From contig NHZP01000036.1 of NCBI GenBank assembly GCA_003313425.1, forward strand, positions 372,001 through 436,000: a DNA stretch of 64,000 bases. The letters run 5' to 3'. Below the pieces are notes generated by a model that saw only the letters and a list, made by a program, of their open reading frames with translations, searched no databases and was not told where the DNA came from. The DNA is from Pseudopyrenochaeta lycopersici (lineage: Eukaryota > Ascomycota > Dothideomycetes > Pleosporales > Pseudopyrenochaetaceae). The translations under genes were made by a program, and so were the position numbers. Position 1 is the stretch's first letter. Each line of letters opens with the position of its first letter. This document shows positions 10,790-21,858 of the stretch, piece after piece.

Positions 10790-11813
10790 TAAGGTTACGA
10801 TCATTTAGATCCCACGAGGGATTAGCTAGAAAGGAATAGCACAGAATTGGTTGGTCATTACTCAGAAAGAGCCGTGAGCGGCATATAGTATCGGCCGAAT
10901 TTGTCCACAGGCAACTGGACCAAATCTTCTTTGGCCACAGAAAAAATAATTGCAATCAAAACCTTATAACGGACTTGGATAAAGCAAAATCGCGGTTTCA
11001 AGGCTGCTACATGTGATTAAATTTGAATCCAGCTCACTTCAGAACTTTACTCGGGCAGTCGATTCTCACACACTGTTCAACAGCCGGCTTAGGTTGCTTG
11101 AACTCTAACTCAATTTACCGGTCTTTTCGAAGCTCCGGTTCAGCGTGCATGTGTGCTGACGCACAATCCCTGTCTTCGCGCTAGCACAAGTGGTCAGCGT
11201 CATTTCGGGAAGGCCCGTGTGAACCTGCATACGCTTCGACCCCCTAGCTCATGGCGCTACGCACGTGCGTCAAGCCCCGTTGCTCGGCTGTCATCAACGC
11301 CAAGGGTGGCCTGACAAAATACCACAACCACTTTCCTAATTCTCAATTTGATAACTTGGCACTCCTTCGCTATGCTTGCTATAGTGCAGCTTGAAGCGCA
11401 AGTAATCTCACATGTTCTGATACCTGTGTAGCACGGAAAATGCACCTCCAAGTACTTGGGAAGGGAAGCCTTTGCTCAAGTCTTTGCCCTATTGGTAGCT
11501 TGTCCTTGTCAACTTCTCGTAATTGCCTACCCTTCGCTTCTGAGCTAGGGACGGGTGACTGCATGTATGCACGTTGTCACCGCCTGCCGCCAAGACTGGA
11601 TCGGGAGCAGTATCACTAGGTGGTGATATCGGCGCCGCCGTGATCGCGTCACAGAGAATGCAGATGACTGTTGCGATCAGAGTTGTTGCGGGCACTAGAC
11701 CACACATCAAAGGGAGCGGGAGACGTCATGGCGCGGTGGCTCGTGCTGTTAAAGAGATAATATTTTCGAATCGATTGAAATCGGAGAAGTGGTTTATACA
11801 TTTGCTTCCAAAT
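10790..11813. other. Intergenic region before the acid phosphatase gene
   Basis: No supported gene in about 1 kb. It holds dyad 4 at 11611-11628, which places the promoter of the downstream phosphatase in its last 200 bp. Confidence 0.5.
11611..11628. promoter_or_regulatory. Dyad 4, TATCAC-N6-GTGATA
   Basis: Exact dyad 186 bp upstream of the phosphatase ATG (11814). Same half-sites and 6-bp spacer as dyads 2 and 3. Confidence 0.6.
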
Positions 11814-13592
11814 ATGGCGTTCAACGCTCTTACGAAAGAGGAGATGCAGCAATACTACCCGGGTGACTTGAAACTCGAGGAAGTTCAAGTTGTGAGCCAC
11901 CCGTTCGGACTCATGCTACTGCTTTATGATTGGCTAATTTCCTTATCTTAGTTTTTCCGCCATGGTGTGTGTCCATTTATTTACAACTAAGACAACTTTA
12001 GATAATTATTGATCTCAGGGGCACGTACACCTACTTCACCACTTTTCCTACAAGCAGACATACCAGTTTGTACGTATTCAAAGCATTCATCGGTGCCTTC
12101 CCATTGATGGCCACTCACAGATTGGCCTCTCTGCTCTGCAACGCGCGATGCACTAGCAACAGTACATCTTGATGCTGATAGCGGGACACGAAAAGGGGTT
12201 CTGCCTTTCACACGTCTCATTGAAACGATCCGCAAGGATGATGGGCCTTACTTGTCGAGCGCGAGTTCTAATCTCTGGTACGCCCTCTGATTTCTATATC
12301 GCCTCCGTCAGCTCACCTTTTCATAGTAACCACGGCGAATTAACGGACCGCGGGCGCGCCTCCATGACCCAGCTCGGCAAGGACCTCAGGGAGCAGTACA
12401 TCACACACCTGGCGCTCCTCCCTTCGGTACTGATCAATCCATCTACTGTCTACTTCCGCTCTTCTCCATTCCCAAGAGCCTTAGAAAGCCTGCAACATGT
12501 GATTTGGGGCATGTTTCCGCCAGCAACCCGTTCACCTCAATTCGGGCCAGTGAAGATCGTGCAGAGAGCGGAGCGTGACGAAACGCTTTTGCCCAATGAA
12601 GATTTCTGTGCCCGATTTATTCAGATTTGCAATGCATATACCAAACGGACATCCGAACGTTGTGAGTTTTCCGTTCAAATTTAATGGCTTCTATCTAATG
12701 AGGTAATCCAGGGGACGATTCAGACGACATGGAATATATCAACACCCTCATTGGCAAATACATGACTCGAAGGCCTGTGAGGGTGGCTGGAGCCCCGAAA
12801 ATCCACGCAATACATGACGCAATCACTTCGACTGTGGCTACAGACAAGGCCAGCGGCATAAGGCTACCAAAAGAGTTCTACGATGAGAGACTTGGTAAAA
12901 TTGTCGATCGCTTGGCCTATGAGGAAGAATTTGGTGGCTATGGTGAGTCCAGAGAACTGAGAATGGTCGGGATCGGAGCAATGCTCGGAGATGTGGTTGA
13001 GAGAATGGTTTTACAAACCGAGCGCAATACAGATGGCCCTTCCGAATTCACTTCAACTGGTGGAGGTAGTACCGGAACATCCGGCATAGAAGATTGCAGC
13101 ACGAAGCTATGGTTACACGGCTCCCATGACTCCACTCTCGGCGCCATCATGGCTAGTCTTGGAGCTGATGAGTTGATAGAGGGAGAACGTAAATGGCCGC
13201 CATACGGTTCTGTCCTTGCAATCGAACTCTTCTGCGACACTGAAACCAAAGAGAAGCACTCTAAATCTGGTTTATGGTGGTCCTCCCTTTTCCCACATAG
13301 CGACAGTCTCCGTCCTATATGTCGCACTCCAACATCACAGCTATCGCCGAATCAAAAGTCACGCCTTCAGAACTACTTCGTCAGGCTCCGATATAACAAC
13401 CGCTCGTTGGTTATTCCAGGATGTAAGGCAGTAGGCAAGAATTGGAAAGGCGATGAAACCTTCTGTACTTTGGAAGTGTTCAAGGAGATAGTAGATCGAT
13501 TTACACCGCGTGATTGGCGATTTGCTTGTGCGCAAAATCTGGATAAGGCCGATTTGAAACAGGAAGTCGAACCAGCAGGGTTCTGCACGTAG
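11814..13592 (+). CDS. Histidine acid phosphatase (histidine phosphatase, branch 2)
   Basis: Six exons: 11814-11891, 11952-11964, 12019-12069, 12121-12277, 12327-12661, 12712-13592. Together they total 1515 nt and encode 504 aa. The second exon is only 13 nt and encodes FFRHG, including the nucleophilic His of the RHGARTP motif (residues 29-35); the exon 2/exon 3 junction rebuilds it exactly. Other junctions give PVYWPLCSATRDA, SNLCNHGELTDRG and RWDDSDDMEYIN. The second catalytic motif is HD at about 350-351 (LHGSHDSTLGAIM). The family hydrolyses phosphomonoesters. No signal peptide is seen, so an intracellular enzyme is likely. Five introns of 49-60 bp, all GT-AG. Dyad 4 lies upstream. The gene ends 19 bp before a hAT terminus. 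Confidence 0.9.
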
Positions 13593-13610
13593 GAGATTAG
13601 TACTACCATA

Positions 13611-14273
13611 CATGGGCAAATCGATATGCTTTAGCGTCGATATATCGATATATCGATATCGATATGGATTTTGAGGCTGATTTCGATATCGATATCGAAA
13701 CTCACCCATTTTCGATATATCGATATATCGATAAAAAAGCTTGGCAGCCCTTACAACCTAAAAATCTCTGCAGATACATACTTTTATCCCTTAATATCTA
13801 CCAACAAGCCGTTTTTTAACCTGATTAGTACTGATAATTACCTATTACACCATGGAGTCCTTTTTATCATCAAATGTCGCCCCATCTAGCTCTGCTAGCA
13901 ACCCAATTAAGTTACCTAGTAACTTCTGGGATGTCATGGAACGACGTACCGTACCAAGCCAGAAACGAGGATCTCAAGGCACTCAAGAGTTTATATGCCT
14001 TACGCATCCTCAATGGGACCCTCAAACATCAAAATCTAATGCTTCATATCATTGTCGCACCCAGCACCCATTATCTCAGCAACAGCTACGTCAGTAGCGT
14101 TTGAACGACGCAGATACGTCATTATCTCCAGGCCTTTTACCTTCAACCGCGGCCCTACATCGTACGTTCGATAGGGAAGCCTACAAAGAAGCAGTAGTTG
14201 GATTACTTACCCGACGACGCCTACCATTTAGCAGTGTTGAGTGGCCAGAGATGCAAGCTCTACCAGTGATCTT
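13611..14273 (+). mobile_element. hAT element A1, 5' end and N-terminal fragment
   Basis: Begins with CATGGGCAAATCGATAT, followed by arrays of ATCGATAT palindromes (13645-13735), then an ATG at 13852 (MESFLSSNVAPSS). A frame-broken N-terminal hAT segment follows, with LTRRRLPFSSVEWPEMQAL typical of the region after the BED finger. It is interrupted at 14274 by hAT B. The first 322 bp belong to both duplication arms; the inner arm edge (13932) lies inside this element. Not functional. Confidence 0.7.
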
Positions 14274-17135
14274 GTTGGACTGGACTGGACTGGATTCAGG
14301 GTTCGGATCCAGCCCAGTCCGGTGCAAGGGCTCTGGAACTCCCGGAGCGCCAGTGCAAATCCAGTTCTCACAATTGCTTAGTAAGCAACCTTTTTCAATG
14401 GAAGTGGCCAGTCCAGTGGCCGAATACACATTTATTCTACACTATATACTGCGTCATGGACATCCACAATGTCCGTACTGGTTCCATCAATATCGTCCTC
14501 GTCCAGAAGATCGTCTTGGTCCACGATCTGAAGTTTCGTGCCGTCCATTTCGGTATCAGCATCACCCCCACCCTGCTGCCCAGTTTCCTGAGGGTCAGGC
14601 TCACCTTCTAGTCTCCCGATGCCTTCGTCGTCGAAAGTATTCCGTGTAGGTGGTCCATACCACGATCGAAGGCACTCGCTAGCTTCGATAATATCCATCT
14701 TGAGCCTCGAGCGCCGGTCGGTAAGCAGCATCTTTGCGCTGCTGAATAGCCTCTCACACTCATCGGACATTGGTGGAACAGCTAGTACGTCGAGAGCCAT
14801 ACGTGCTAGATCAGGTTGCGAGTAGTGGCGATCATTCCAGTACTGGATAACGTCAAACGAGTCATGTTCATCGAGCCGGATGACGTCTTTCTCAAGAACC
14901 TGATCGAGGAGATCGACAGCGGGTATTTCAGGTGCTGATGCCTCATGGCGGAGCTTAAGCCGCTTATGGCTTTTAATAGCAGCAGAAGCCTTCTCTTTCT
15001 TAGCCGGAACAGCTGGCGTCAGGGCTGGGGTAGCAGACGCCTGCTTAGTAGAGTATCTACCTCGATACTCTTCTAACCAGAACTCCTTAACAAGCTCTTT
15101 CACGGCTAAAATCCATGGCCGCTTAACTTCGTCCGTCCAGGTCTCGATGTACCACTGATGTTTAAGAGTTGGATTTAGAGAAATGGCGGTATAGTATGCT
15201 GGCGTATTATCCGCTTTTTTGAAGTATTCCTCGGCCTTACTCCAGGAAACTTCAGCTGCAGCGGCAAGAAATGCGAAGTCATCTGCTTCAGTTGCAAGAG
15301 CTCTACGGCCATGTTTCTTCCGAACCGCCTCTTTGTGGAGCTCTTCGAATTTAATCTTAGCCTGCTGAATCTCATCTAGCAGCCAGTCAAGCGTCTGAAA
15401 GTGATCCGCTAGTGTTGACGCCCTGCATTCCGCAGATAGGGTTCCATCATAGAACGTCTCAAGCTGGTCGTGAAGGTGCGCAAGTTCCTCCCACTGTTGC
15501 TTAGAAAGGCGGTCTTGAAAGAGGGTTTTCTGGCCCTGGCCAGCCTCGTACTGGTCACAGAAGATCTGAATTCGCTCCTTCACGTTTAGATATGAATTCC
15601 AGCGCGTCTGTTGGCTTTGAATAAGCTAGAGTATGTTAGCTCTAATTTCCGCCTAGCAGGTGCCAGCTCACCTCTAAGCTGTCAAACTCCGATAGCTCCC
15701 CTCCACATATAATTGATCTAAAGAACTGACGGCGCTGAGGGCTTGCTCGTATATATCGAATAATATTATGAAGCTTTCCGATAGCGCCGCGCTTCCGCCA
15801 GAGCTCCTTAATCCTCCTCATATCACCCTCCCTATACGCAGCGTCCAGATCTTTACAGACTTTTTCAGCATCCCTTCCGATGAGAAAAGCCTGCGCACAT
15901 AGGTTCACGATATGCCCAAAGCAGCGGAGGCGCCGGCGCCTTCGCTGCTTCTCTGACATATTTGGGTAGAGGGCCTGAAGGATGGAATTGATACAGGTGT
16001 CATTAGTGGACGCGTTGTCTGCCATAAAGTAGCCGATCTGGCCAGTAATCTTGTAATCTTTGATCACCTGCAAAAGGACATCGGCGATATTTTCTCCTGA
16101 GTGTTCCCCTTCTACCTCACGTAGCGCTAACACGGCAGTTCGACGTGTTCCGGTATTATCGATAAAATGTGCCACTACTCCAAGCACAACGAGGTGATTC
16201 GGCGACGTCCAAAGATCGAACGATAACGAAATAGAACTCCGAGCGTCATGCATGTCGTGTCGTAATCTCTCCTTCCTCTCCTTGAATGCACTAATCACCC
16301 ATTGACGAATAGTAGATGCGGCTTTTGGAAGTAGGTTCGCTAAAGGGGGAAATAGATAAAAGAGGAGATCGCGAAAGTAGCCATTTTCAATCTGGAAGAA
16401 AGCGATATGGCAGCAGACCAGCCAGCGGATTAGGAGTTCCTCAAACCGATCTAAGCGGCGGGCGAAGACGATTGACTTCATGTCCTGGTAGTCGGATATC
16501 GACGGCTGGCTCGTATCCACCGAGTCTCCTCGGAAGGATTTACTTTCGCCGGTAACCTTATCGATCTTATGTGTCGAGTCGAGGTGGTCGAGCGCTGTAG
16601 AACTGCCATTCGACACTGCTGGAAGCTCTTGCTGACGGCGCTGTTTTTCACAGAGGTAGCAATACCATACACGTCTCCCATCTTTTTTGGCCTGTAGATC
16701 TTCACCGTATATCCAGATCACCGACGTTCGCTACTTTGTTGCTTTAGGGCCCTTCGCTAGCACCGCACAGCGGATATACTGCCCCCCCCCCCCCTGGAGC
16801 TTAAACTCATCTGGCTGGATCAGAGCTTCTGGGTCGCGACGGGGGTTAATAGATTCAGGGGCAAGAATAATATTATCAGACTCGGAAGTCTTAGAGGAAG
16901 AGCGAGCGAAGAACTGAGTAATTGTTGATGCGGCCATTTTAGGATGTCTGCCGCCCAGAGTTGCTAACAAGCCGGCCGGCCAAGCCAGGCCGAAGGTCGC
17001 GGCCTCGTAGCCTGGTTTCGGCCTAGTAGGTATGTATATGAAGCCGTACAAATCAAAGTTCAGTTGAGTTGAGATCGGATAAACTAGCCGCAAAATTTTG
17101 CTAAGGCTCACCGACAGGGGTTTAAGCAACACGAG
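14274..17135 (-). mobile_element. hAT element B
   Basis: The left end begins CAGTGATCTTG followed by tandem GGACT units (GGACTGGACTGGACTGGA), the same start and style as hAT D at 63418. The coding region is at 14432-16937. The right (5') end was not pinned down: no matching GATCACTG was found, so 17135 is approximate. The 8 bp before the left end (AGCTCTAC) loosely resemble AGTGCTAC near 17150. Confidence 0.7.
14432..16937 (-). pseudogene. hAT transposase, near-intact with one nonsense codon
   Basis: Two exons on the minus strand, 16937-15672 and 15625-14432, with a 46-bp intron (15626-15671) joining DSLE to LIQSQQTRWNSYL. The total is about 819 codons. Domains in order: BED-type finger (WYCYLCEK and DHLDSTH), the first catalytic Asp in SFDLWTSPN, the second in MADNASTNDTC, CFGHIVN, then the C-terminal dimerisation block DLARMALDVLAVPPMSDECERLFSSAK carrying the catalytic Glu. 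One TAG breaks the frame between KATK and RTSVIW (near 16730), where the sister gene at 1-1344 has Lys. A run of 14 C (16782-16795) encodes a glycine stretch and could vary in length. It is inserted in the A1 fragment. Confidence 0.88.
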
Positions 17136-17229
17136 CTAATCATAATTTTCCAAGTGCTACCTGGGAGATTGTGATTAGCTTAAACCCTTTAATACTAGAA
17201 CTTCCTTAAGCCTAACTCCTCCGTTAAAG

Positions 17230-18711
17230 ACCTCTACTATGCTATGTTAAGTCCGATCGAAAAAGCGCACCCGTGATACACAGGCTACTCAGGAAAATAT
17301 TCAAACCTTCGAGGAGGAGCTCCGTAGCGCTCTCCTTAACGCGCTAACCAAGACCGCTGCCGCAACTGCCGCTGAAGCCCTCCCCCCTAACAATAGCAAT
17401 ATCTCCTCTAATAATGAGCGATATACGGATAATTACGATAGGATTCAGTAGGAAGCGATTAAGCAATACATTAAGCCTCTCCGAACGCAGAAGAGGCAAC
17501 TAAGCTGGATCTATAAGTACGGATACCGTGTGGCTTCGCTGAAGAACCTAAAACGGACATTTTTCGTCTGTAGACATTGCCATCTTAAGAAGTCTACTTA
17601 TAATCATATCTTTGATGTTACATCATCTGTTTCAGCTGCCGCACGCTATCTAGGGATGAACAGACCTGGCTATAGATTGTGTAAGGACAGAAAAGTTACT
17701 ATCCAGATGGAGTCCAGTTAACAAACCTTACGGGGCCTTATTGAAGGCGGGTTTGAGGTCTCTTAGGAGATAGCTAATGAGATTAGCTACTTTAACGTAC
17801 AGTCTTTTCAGATGAAAGCCGTTATCTAGCTCCTTCAAAATAACTATCCATTACGCGAATTCGAGACTTCTGCGTTTAAAGAGATAATTGCTGCTGCTAA
17901 CCCTGAAGCCGCAGCAGCGGTTTGGAAGAACCACCAGTCAGTTACGCATTTTGTAATAACACAATACGATCTACTCCTCTCTACCGTACGCTGGCATCTC
18001 TCATCAGCGCGCTCACTCACCTGTATACGCCGCAGCCCTTCATCTCGATCCTTCAAAGCGATCAGCCTATATCAAAAAGAACTGGACCCGAAGCTGGATA
18101 CAGCCAGCAATTGATAAAGCTTATACACTTTGGGTAGAGGATTATAAAACGGCTTTAATCCCTGGTTCCGAACCTGTTCAACAGCCCCAACATCGAGATC
18201 TCTCTGGGTTTGATCGTTTACGCCGCAACTTAGCTGTAACGACAGCTAATTCGGATGAGGATGACTTTAGCGTGTTTACTGGGGCCACACCTATTGCGAC
18301 TAGCTGTACAGCTTTAGAATGGTGGTGTCACGAGGATCAGAGACGCCGATATCCAAAGCTTAGCCAGATGGCTATCGATATACTTTCAATCCCTGCTGAA
18401 TCTGCAGAGGCAGAAAGGGTGTTTTCAGGTGCGAGAAGGACTTGTAGATACGATCGACTCAGGCTATCGTGTGCCAATATCGAGAAAATCGACTATATTG
18501 GTAGTTGGCTTCATCAGGGATTAATTACACCTTCATCCGGAAGGGGATTTCAACTTGAACCAGGCGAAAATGAGGCTATCCAGGGCTGGACAGATGAAGT
18601 GATTGATGAGATAACGTGGTTTGAGGACACTTAGCTAGCTAATTGATTTTTTATAGCTTATGTCATCGATATCGATATAAAAAACTACAAATCGATATCG
18701 ATATGCCCATG
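17230..18711 (+). mobile_element. hAT element A2, decayed, with 3' terminus
   Basis: Degenerate hAT gene. It has a BED finger (SWIYKYGYRVASL, then FFVCRHCHLKK), a mid segment (AFKEIIAAANPEAAAAVWKN), and a jump that removes the catalytic core to YAAALHLDPSKRSAYIKKNW. The C-terminal dimerisation block at 18272-18634 reads YPKLSQMAIDILSIPAESAEAERVFS. Many stops are TAG or TAA in place of Gln or Trp codons. It ends with ATCGATATCGATAT and GCCCATG (18705-18711), matching the A1 start in inverted form. The 5' limit is unclear; A1 and A2 may be parts of one rearranged element. Confidence 0.7.
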
Positions 18712-18715
18712 TCTG

Positions 18716-19037
18716 ATCCCAGAAGTTACTAGGTAACTTAATTGGGTTGCTAGCAGAGCTAGATGGGGCGACATTTGATGATAAAAAGGACTCCATGGTG
18801 TAATAGGTAATTATCAGTACTAATCAGGTTAAAAAACGGCTTGTTGGTAGATATTAAGGGATAAAAGTATGTATCTGCAGAGATTTTTAGGTTGTAAGGG
18901 CTGCCAAGCTTTTTTATCGATATATCGATATATCGAAAATGGGTGAGTTTCGATATCGATATCGAAATCAGCCTCAAAATCCATATCGATATCGATATAT
19001 CGATATATCGACGCTAAAGCATATCGATTTGCCCATG
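18716..19037 (-). mobile_element. hAT A1 5' end, truncated mirror copy
   Basis: Mirror of 13611-13932. It keeps the CATGGGC terminus, the ATCGATAT arrays and the first 27 codons of the N-terminal frame, and then stops at the inner junction. This shows the duplication break fell inside the transposon. Confidence 0.85.
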
Positions 19038-19055
19038 TATGGTAGTACTAATCTC

Positions 19056-20834
19056 CTACGTGCAGAACCCTGCTGGTTCGACTTCCTGTTTCAAATCGGC
19101 CTTATCCAGATTTTGCGCACAAGCAAATCGCCAATCACGCGGTGTAAATCGATCTACTATCTCCTTGAACACTTCCAAAGTACAGAAGGTTTCATCGCCT
19201 TTCCAATTCTTGCCTACTGCCTTACATCCTGGAATAACCAACGAGCGGTTGTTATATCGGAGCCTGACGAAGTAGTTCTGAAGGCGTGACTTTTGATTCG
19301 GCGATAGCTGTGATGTTGGAGTGCGACATATAGGACGGAGACTGTCGCTATGTGGGAAAAGGGAGGACCACCATAAACCAGATTTAGAGTGCTTCTCTTT
19401 GGTTTCAGTGTCGCAGAAGAGTTCGATTGCAAGGACAGAACCGTATGGCGGCCATTTACGTTCTCCCTCTATCAACTCATCAGCTCCAAGACTAGCCATG
19501 ATGGCGCCGAGAGTGGAGTCATGGGAGCCGTGTAACCATAGCTTCGTGCTGCAATCTTCTATGCCGGATGTTCCGGTACTACCTCCACCAGTTGAAGTGA
19601 ATTCGGAAGGGCCATCTGTATTGCGCTCGGTTTGTAAAACCATTCTCTCAACCACATCTCCGAGCATTGCTCCGATCCCGACCATTCTCAGTTCTCTGGA
19701 CTCACCATAGCCACCAAATTCTTCCTCATAGGCCAAGCGATCGACAATTTTACCAAGTCTCTCATCGTAGAACTCTTTTGGTAGCCTTATGCCGCTGGCC
19801 TTGTCTGTAGCCACAGTCGAAGTGATTGCGTCATGTATTGCGTGGATTTTCGGGGCTCCAGCCACCCTCACAGGCCTTCGAGTCATGTATTTGCCAATGA
19901 GGGTGTTGATATATTCCATGTCGTCTGAATCGTCCCCTGGATTACCTCATTAGATAGAAGCCATTAAATTTGAACGGAAAACTCACAACGTTCGGATGTC
20001 CGTTTGGTATATGCATTGCAAATCTGAATAAATCGGGCACAGAAATCTTCATTGGGCAAAAGCGTTTCGTCACGCTCCGCTCTCTGCACGATCTTCACTG
20101 GCCCGAATTGAGGTGAACGGGTTGCTGGCGGAAACATGCCCCAAATCACATGTTGCAGGCTTTCTAAGGCTCTTGGGAATGGAGAAGAGCGGAAGTAGAC
20201 AGTAGATGGATTGATCAGTACCGAAGGGAGGAGCGCCAGGTGTGTGATGTACTGCTCCCTGAGGTCCTTGCCGAGCTGGGTCATGGAGGCGCGCCCGCGG
20301 TCCGTTAATTCGCCGTGGTTACTATGAAAAGGTGAGCTGACGGAGGCGATATAGAAATCAGAGGGCGTACCAGAGATTAGAACTCGCGCTCGACAAGTAA
20401 GGCCCATCATCCTTGCGGATCGTTTCAATGAGACGTGTGAAAGGCAGAACCCCTTTTCGTGTCCCGCTATCAGCATCAAGATGTACTGTTGCTAGTGCAT
20501 CGCGCGTTGCAGAGCAGAGAGGCCAATCTGTGAGTGGCCATCAATGGGAAGGCACCGATGAATGCTTTGAATACGTACAAACTGGTATGTCTGCTTGTAG
20601 GAAAAGTGGTGAAGTAGGTGTACGTGCCCCTGAGATCAATAATTATCTAAAGTTGTCTTAGTTGTAAATAAATGGACACACACCATGGCGGAAAAACTAA
20701 GATAAGGAAATTAGCCAATCATAAAGCAGTAGCATGAGTCCGAACGGGTGGCTCACAACTTGAACTTCCTCGAGTTTCAAGTCACCCGGGTAGTATTGCT
20801 GCATCTCCTCTTTCGTAAGAGCGTTGAACGCCAT
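19056..20834 (-). CDS. Histidine acid phosphatase, right-arm copy
   Basis: Exons in transcript order: 20834-20757, 20696-20684, 20629-20579, 20527-20371, 20321-19987, 19936-19056. The protein is the same as in the left arm (504 aa), including the 13-nt exon that encodes FFRHG and the HD motif. No inactivating change is visible, so both copies may be expressed. Confidence 0.9.
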
Positions 20835-21858
20835 ATTTGGAAGCAAATGTATAAACCACTTCTCCGATTTCAATCGATTCGAAAATATTATCTCTTTAAC
20901 AGCACGAGCCACCGCGCCATGACGTCTCCCGCTCCCTTTGATGTGTGGTCTAGTGCCCGCAACAACTCTGATCGCAACAGTCATCTGCATTCTCTGTGAC
21001 GCGATCACGGCGGCGCCGATATCACCACCTAGTGATACTGCTCCCGATCCAGTCTTGGCGGCAGGCGGTGACAACGTGCATACATGCAGTCACCCGTCCC
21101 TAGCTCAGAAGCGAAGGGTAGGCAATTACGAGAAGTTGACAAGGACAAGCTACCAATAGGGCAAAGACTTGAGCAAAGGCTTCCCTTCCCAAGTACTTGG
21201 AGGTGCATTTTCCGTGCTACACAGGTATCAGAACATGTGAGATTACTTGCGCTTCAAGCTGCACTATAGCAAGCATAGCGAAGGAGTGCCAAGTTATCAA
21301 ATTGAGAATTAGGAAAGTGGTTGTGGTATTTTGTCAGGCCACCCTTGGCGTTGATGACAGCCGAGCAACGGGGCTTGACGCACGTGCGTAGCGCCATGAG
21401 CTAGGGGGTCGAAGCGTATGCAGGTTCACACGGGCCTTCCCGAAATGACGCTGACCACTTGTGCTAGCGCGAAGACAGGGATTGTGCGTCAGCACACATG
21501 CACGCTGAACCGGAGCTTCGAAAAGACCGGTAAATTGAGTTAGAGTTCAAGCAACCTAAGCCGGCTGTTGAACAGTGTGTGAGAATCGACTGCCCGAGTA
21601 AAGTTCTGAAGTGAGCTGGATTCAAATTTAATCACATGTAGCAGCCTTGAAACCGCGATTTTGCTTTATCCAAGTCCGTTATAAGGTTTTGATTGCAATT
21701 ATTTTTTCTGTGGCCAAAGAAGATTTGGTCCAGTTGCCTGTGGACAAATTCGGCCGATACTATATGCCGCTCACGGCTCTTTCTGAGTAATGACCAACCA
21801 ATTCTGTGCTATTCCTTTCTAGCTAATCCCTCGTGGGATCTAAATGATCGTAACCTTA
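20835..21858. other. Intergenic, right arm
   Basis: Mirror of 10790-11813; no supported gene apart from dyad 4. Confidence 0.5.
21020..21037. promoter_or_regulatory. Dyad 4, right-arm copy
   Basis: TATCAC-N6-GTGATA, 186 bp upstream of the right-arm phosphatase ATG (20834). Confidence 0.6.

Larger units (their letters stand above)
1964..13932 (+). repeat. Left arm of 11,969-bp inverted duplication
   Basis: The reverse complement of this segment recurs at 18716-30684; every position x pairs with 32648 - x. Every open frame above about 60 codons is mirrored with the same protein, and the CA microsatellite and the 12-bp GC-rich tandem repeat have the same length in both arms. No mismatch was found in the stretches compared. 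At the outer edge identity stops at 1964 (GTTTTCTTACTC kept, preceding base different). At the inner edge it stops within GGGAT at 13932, inside a hAT 5' end. It carries six genes. Confidence 0.97.
13933..18715. other. Spacer between the duplication arms (4,783 bp)
   Basis: Unique DNA between the inverted arms, made of three nested or abutting hAT remnants (A1, B and A2). Its presence means the arms do not meet as a simple hairpin. Confidence 0.9.
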
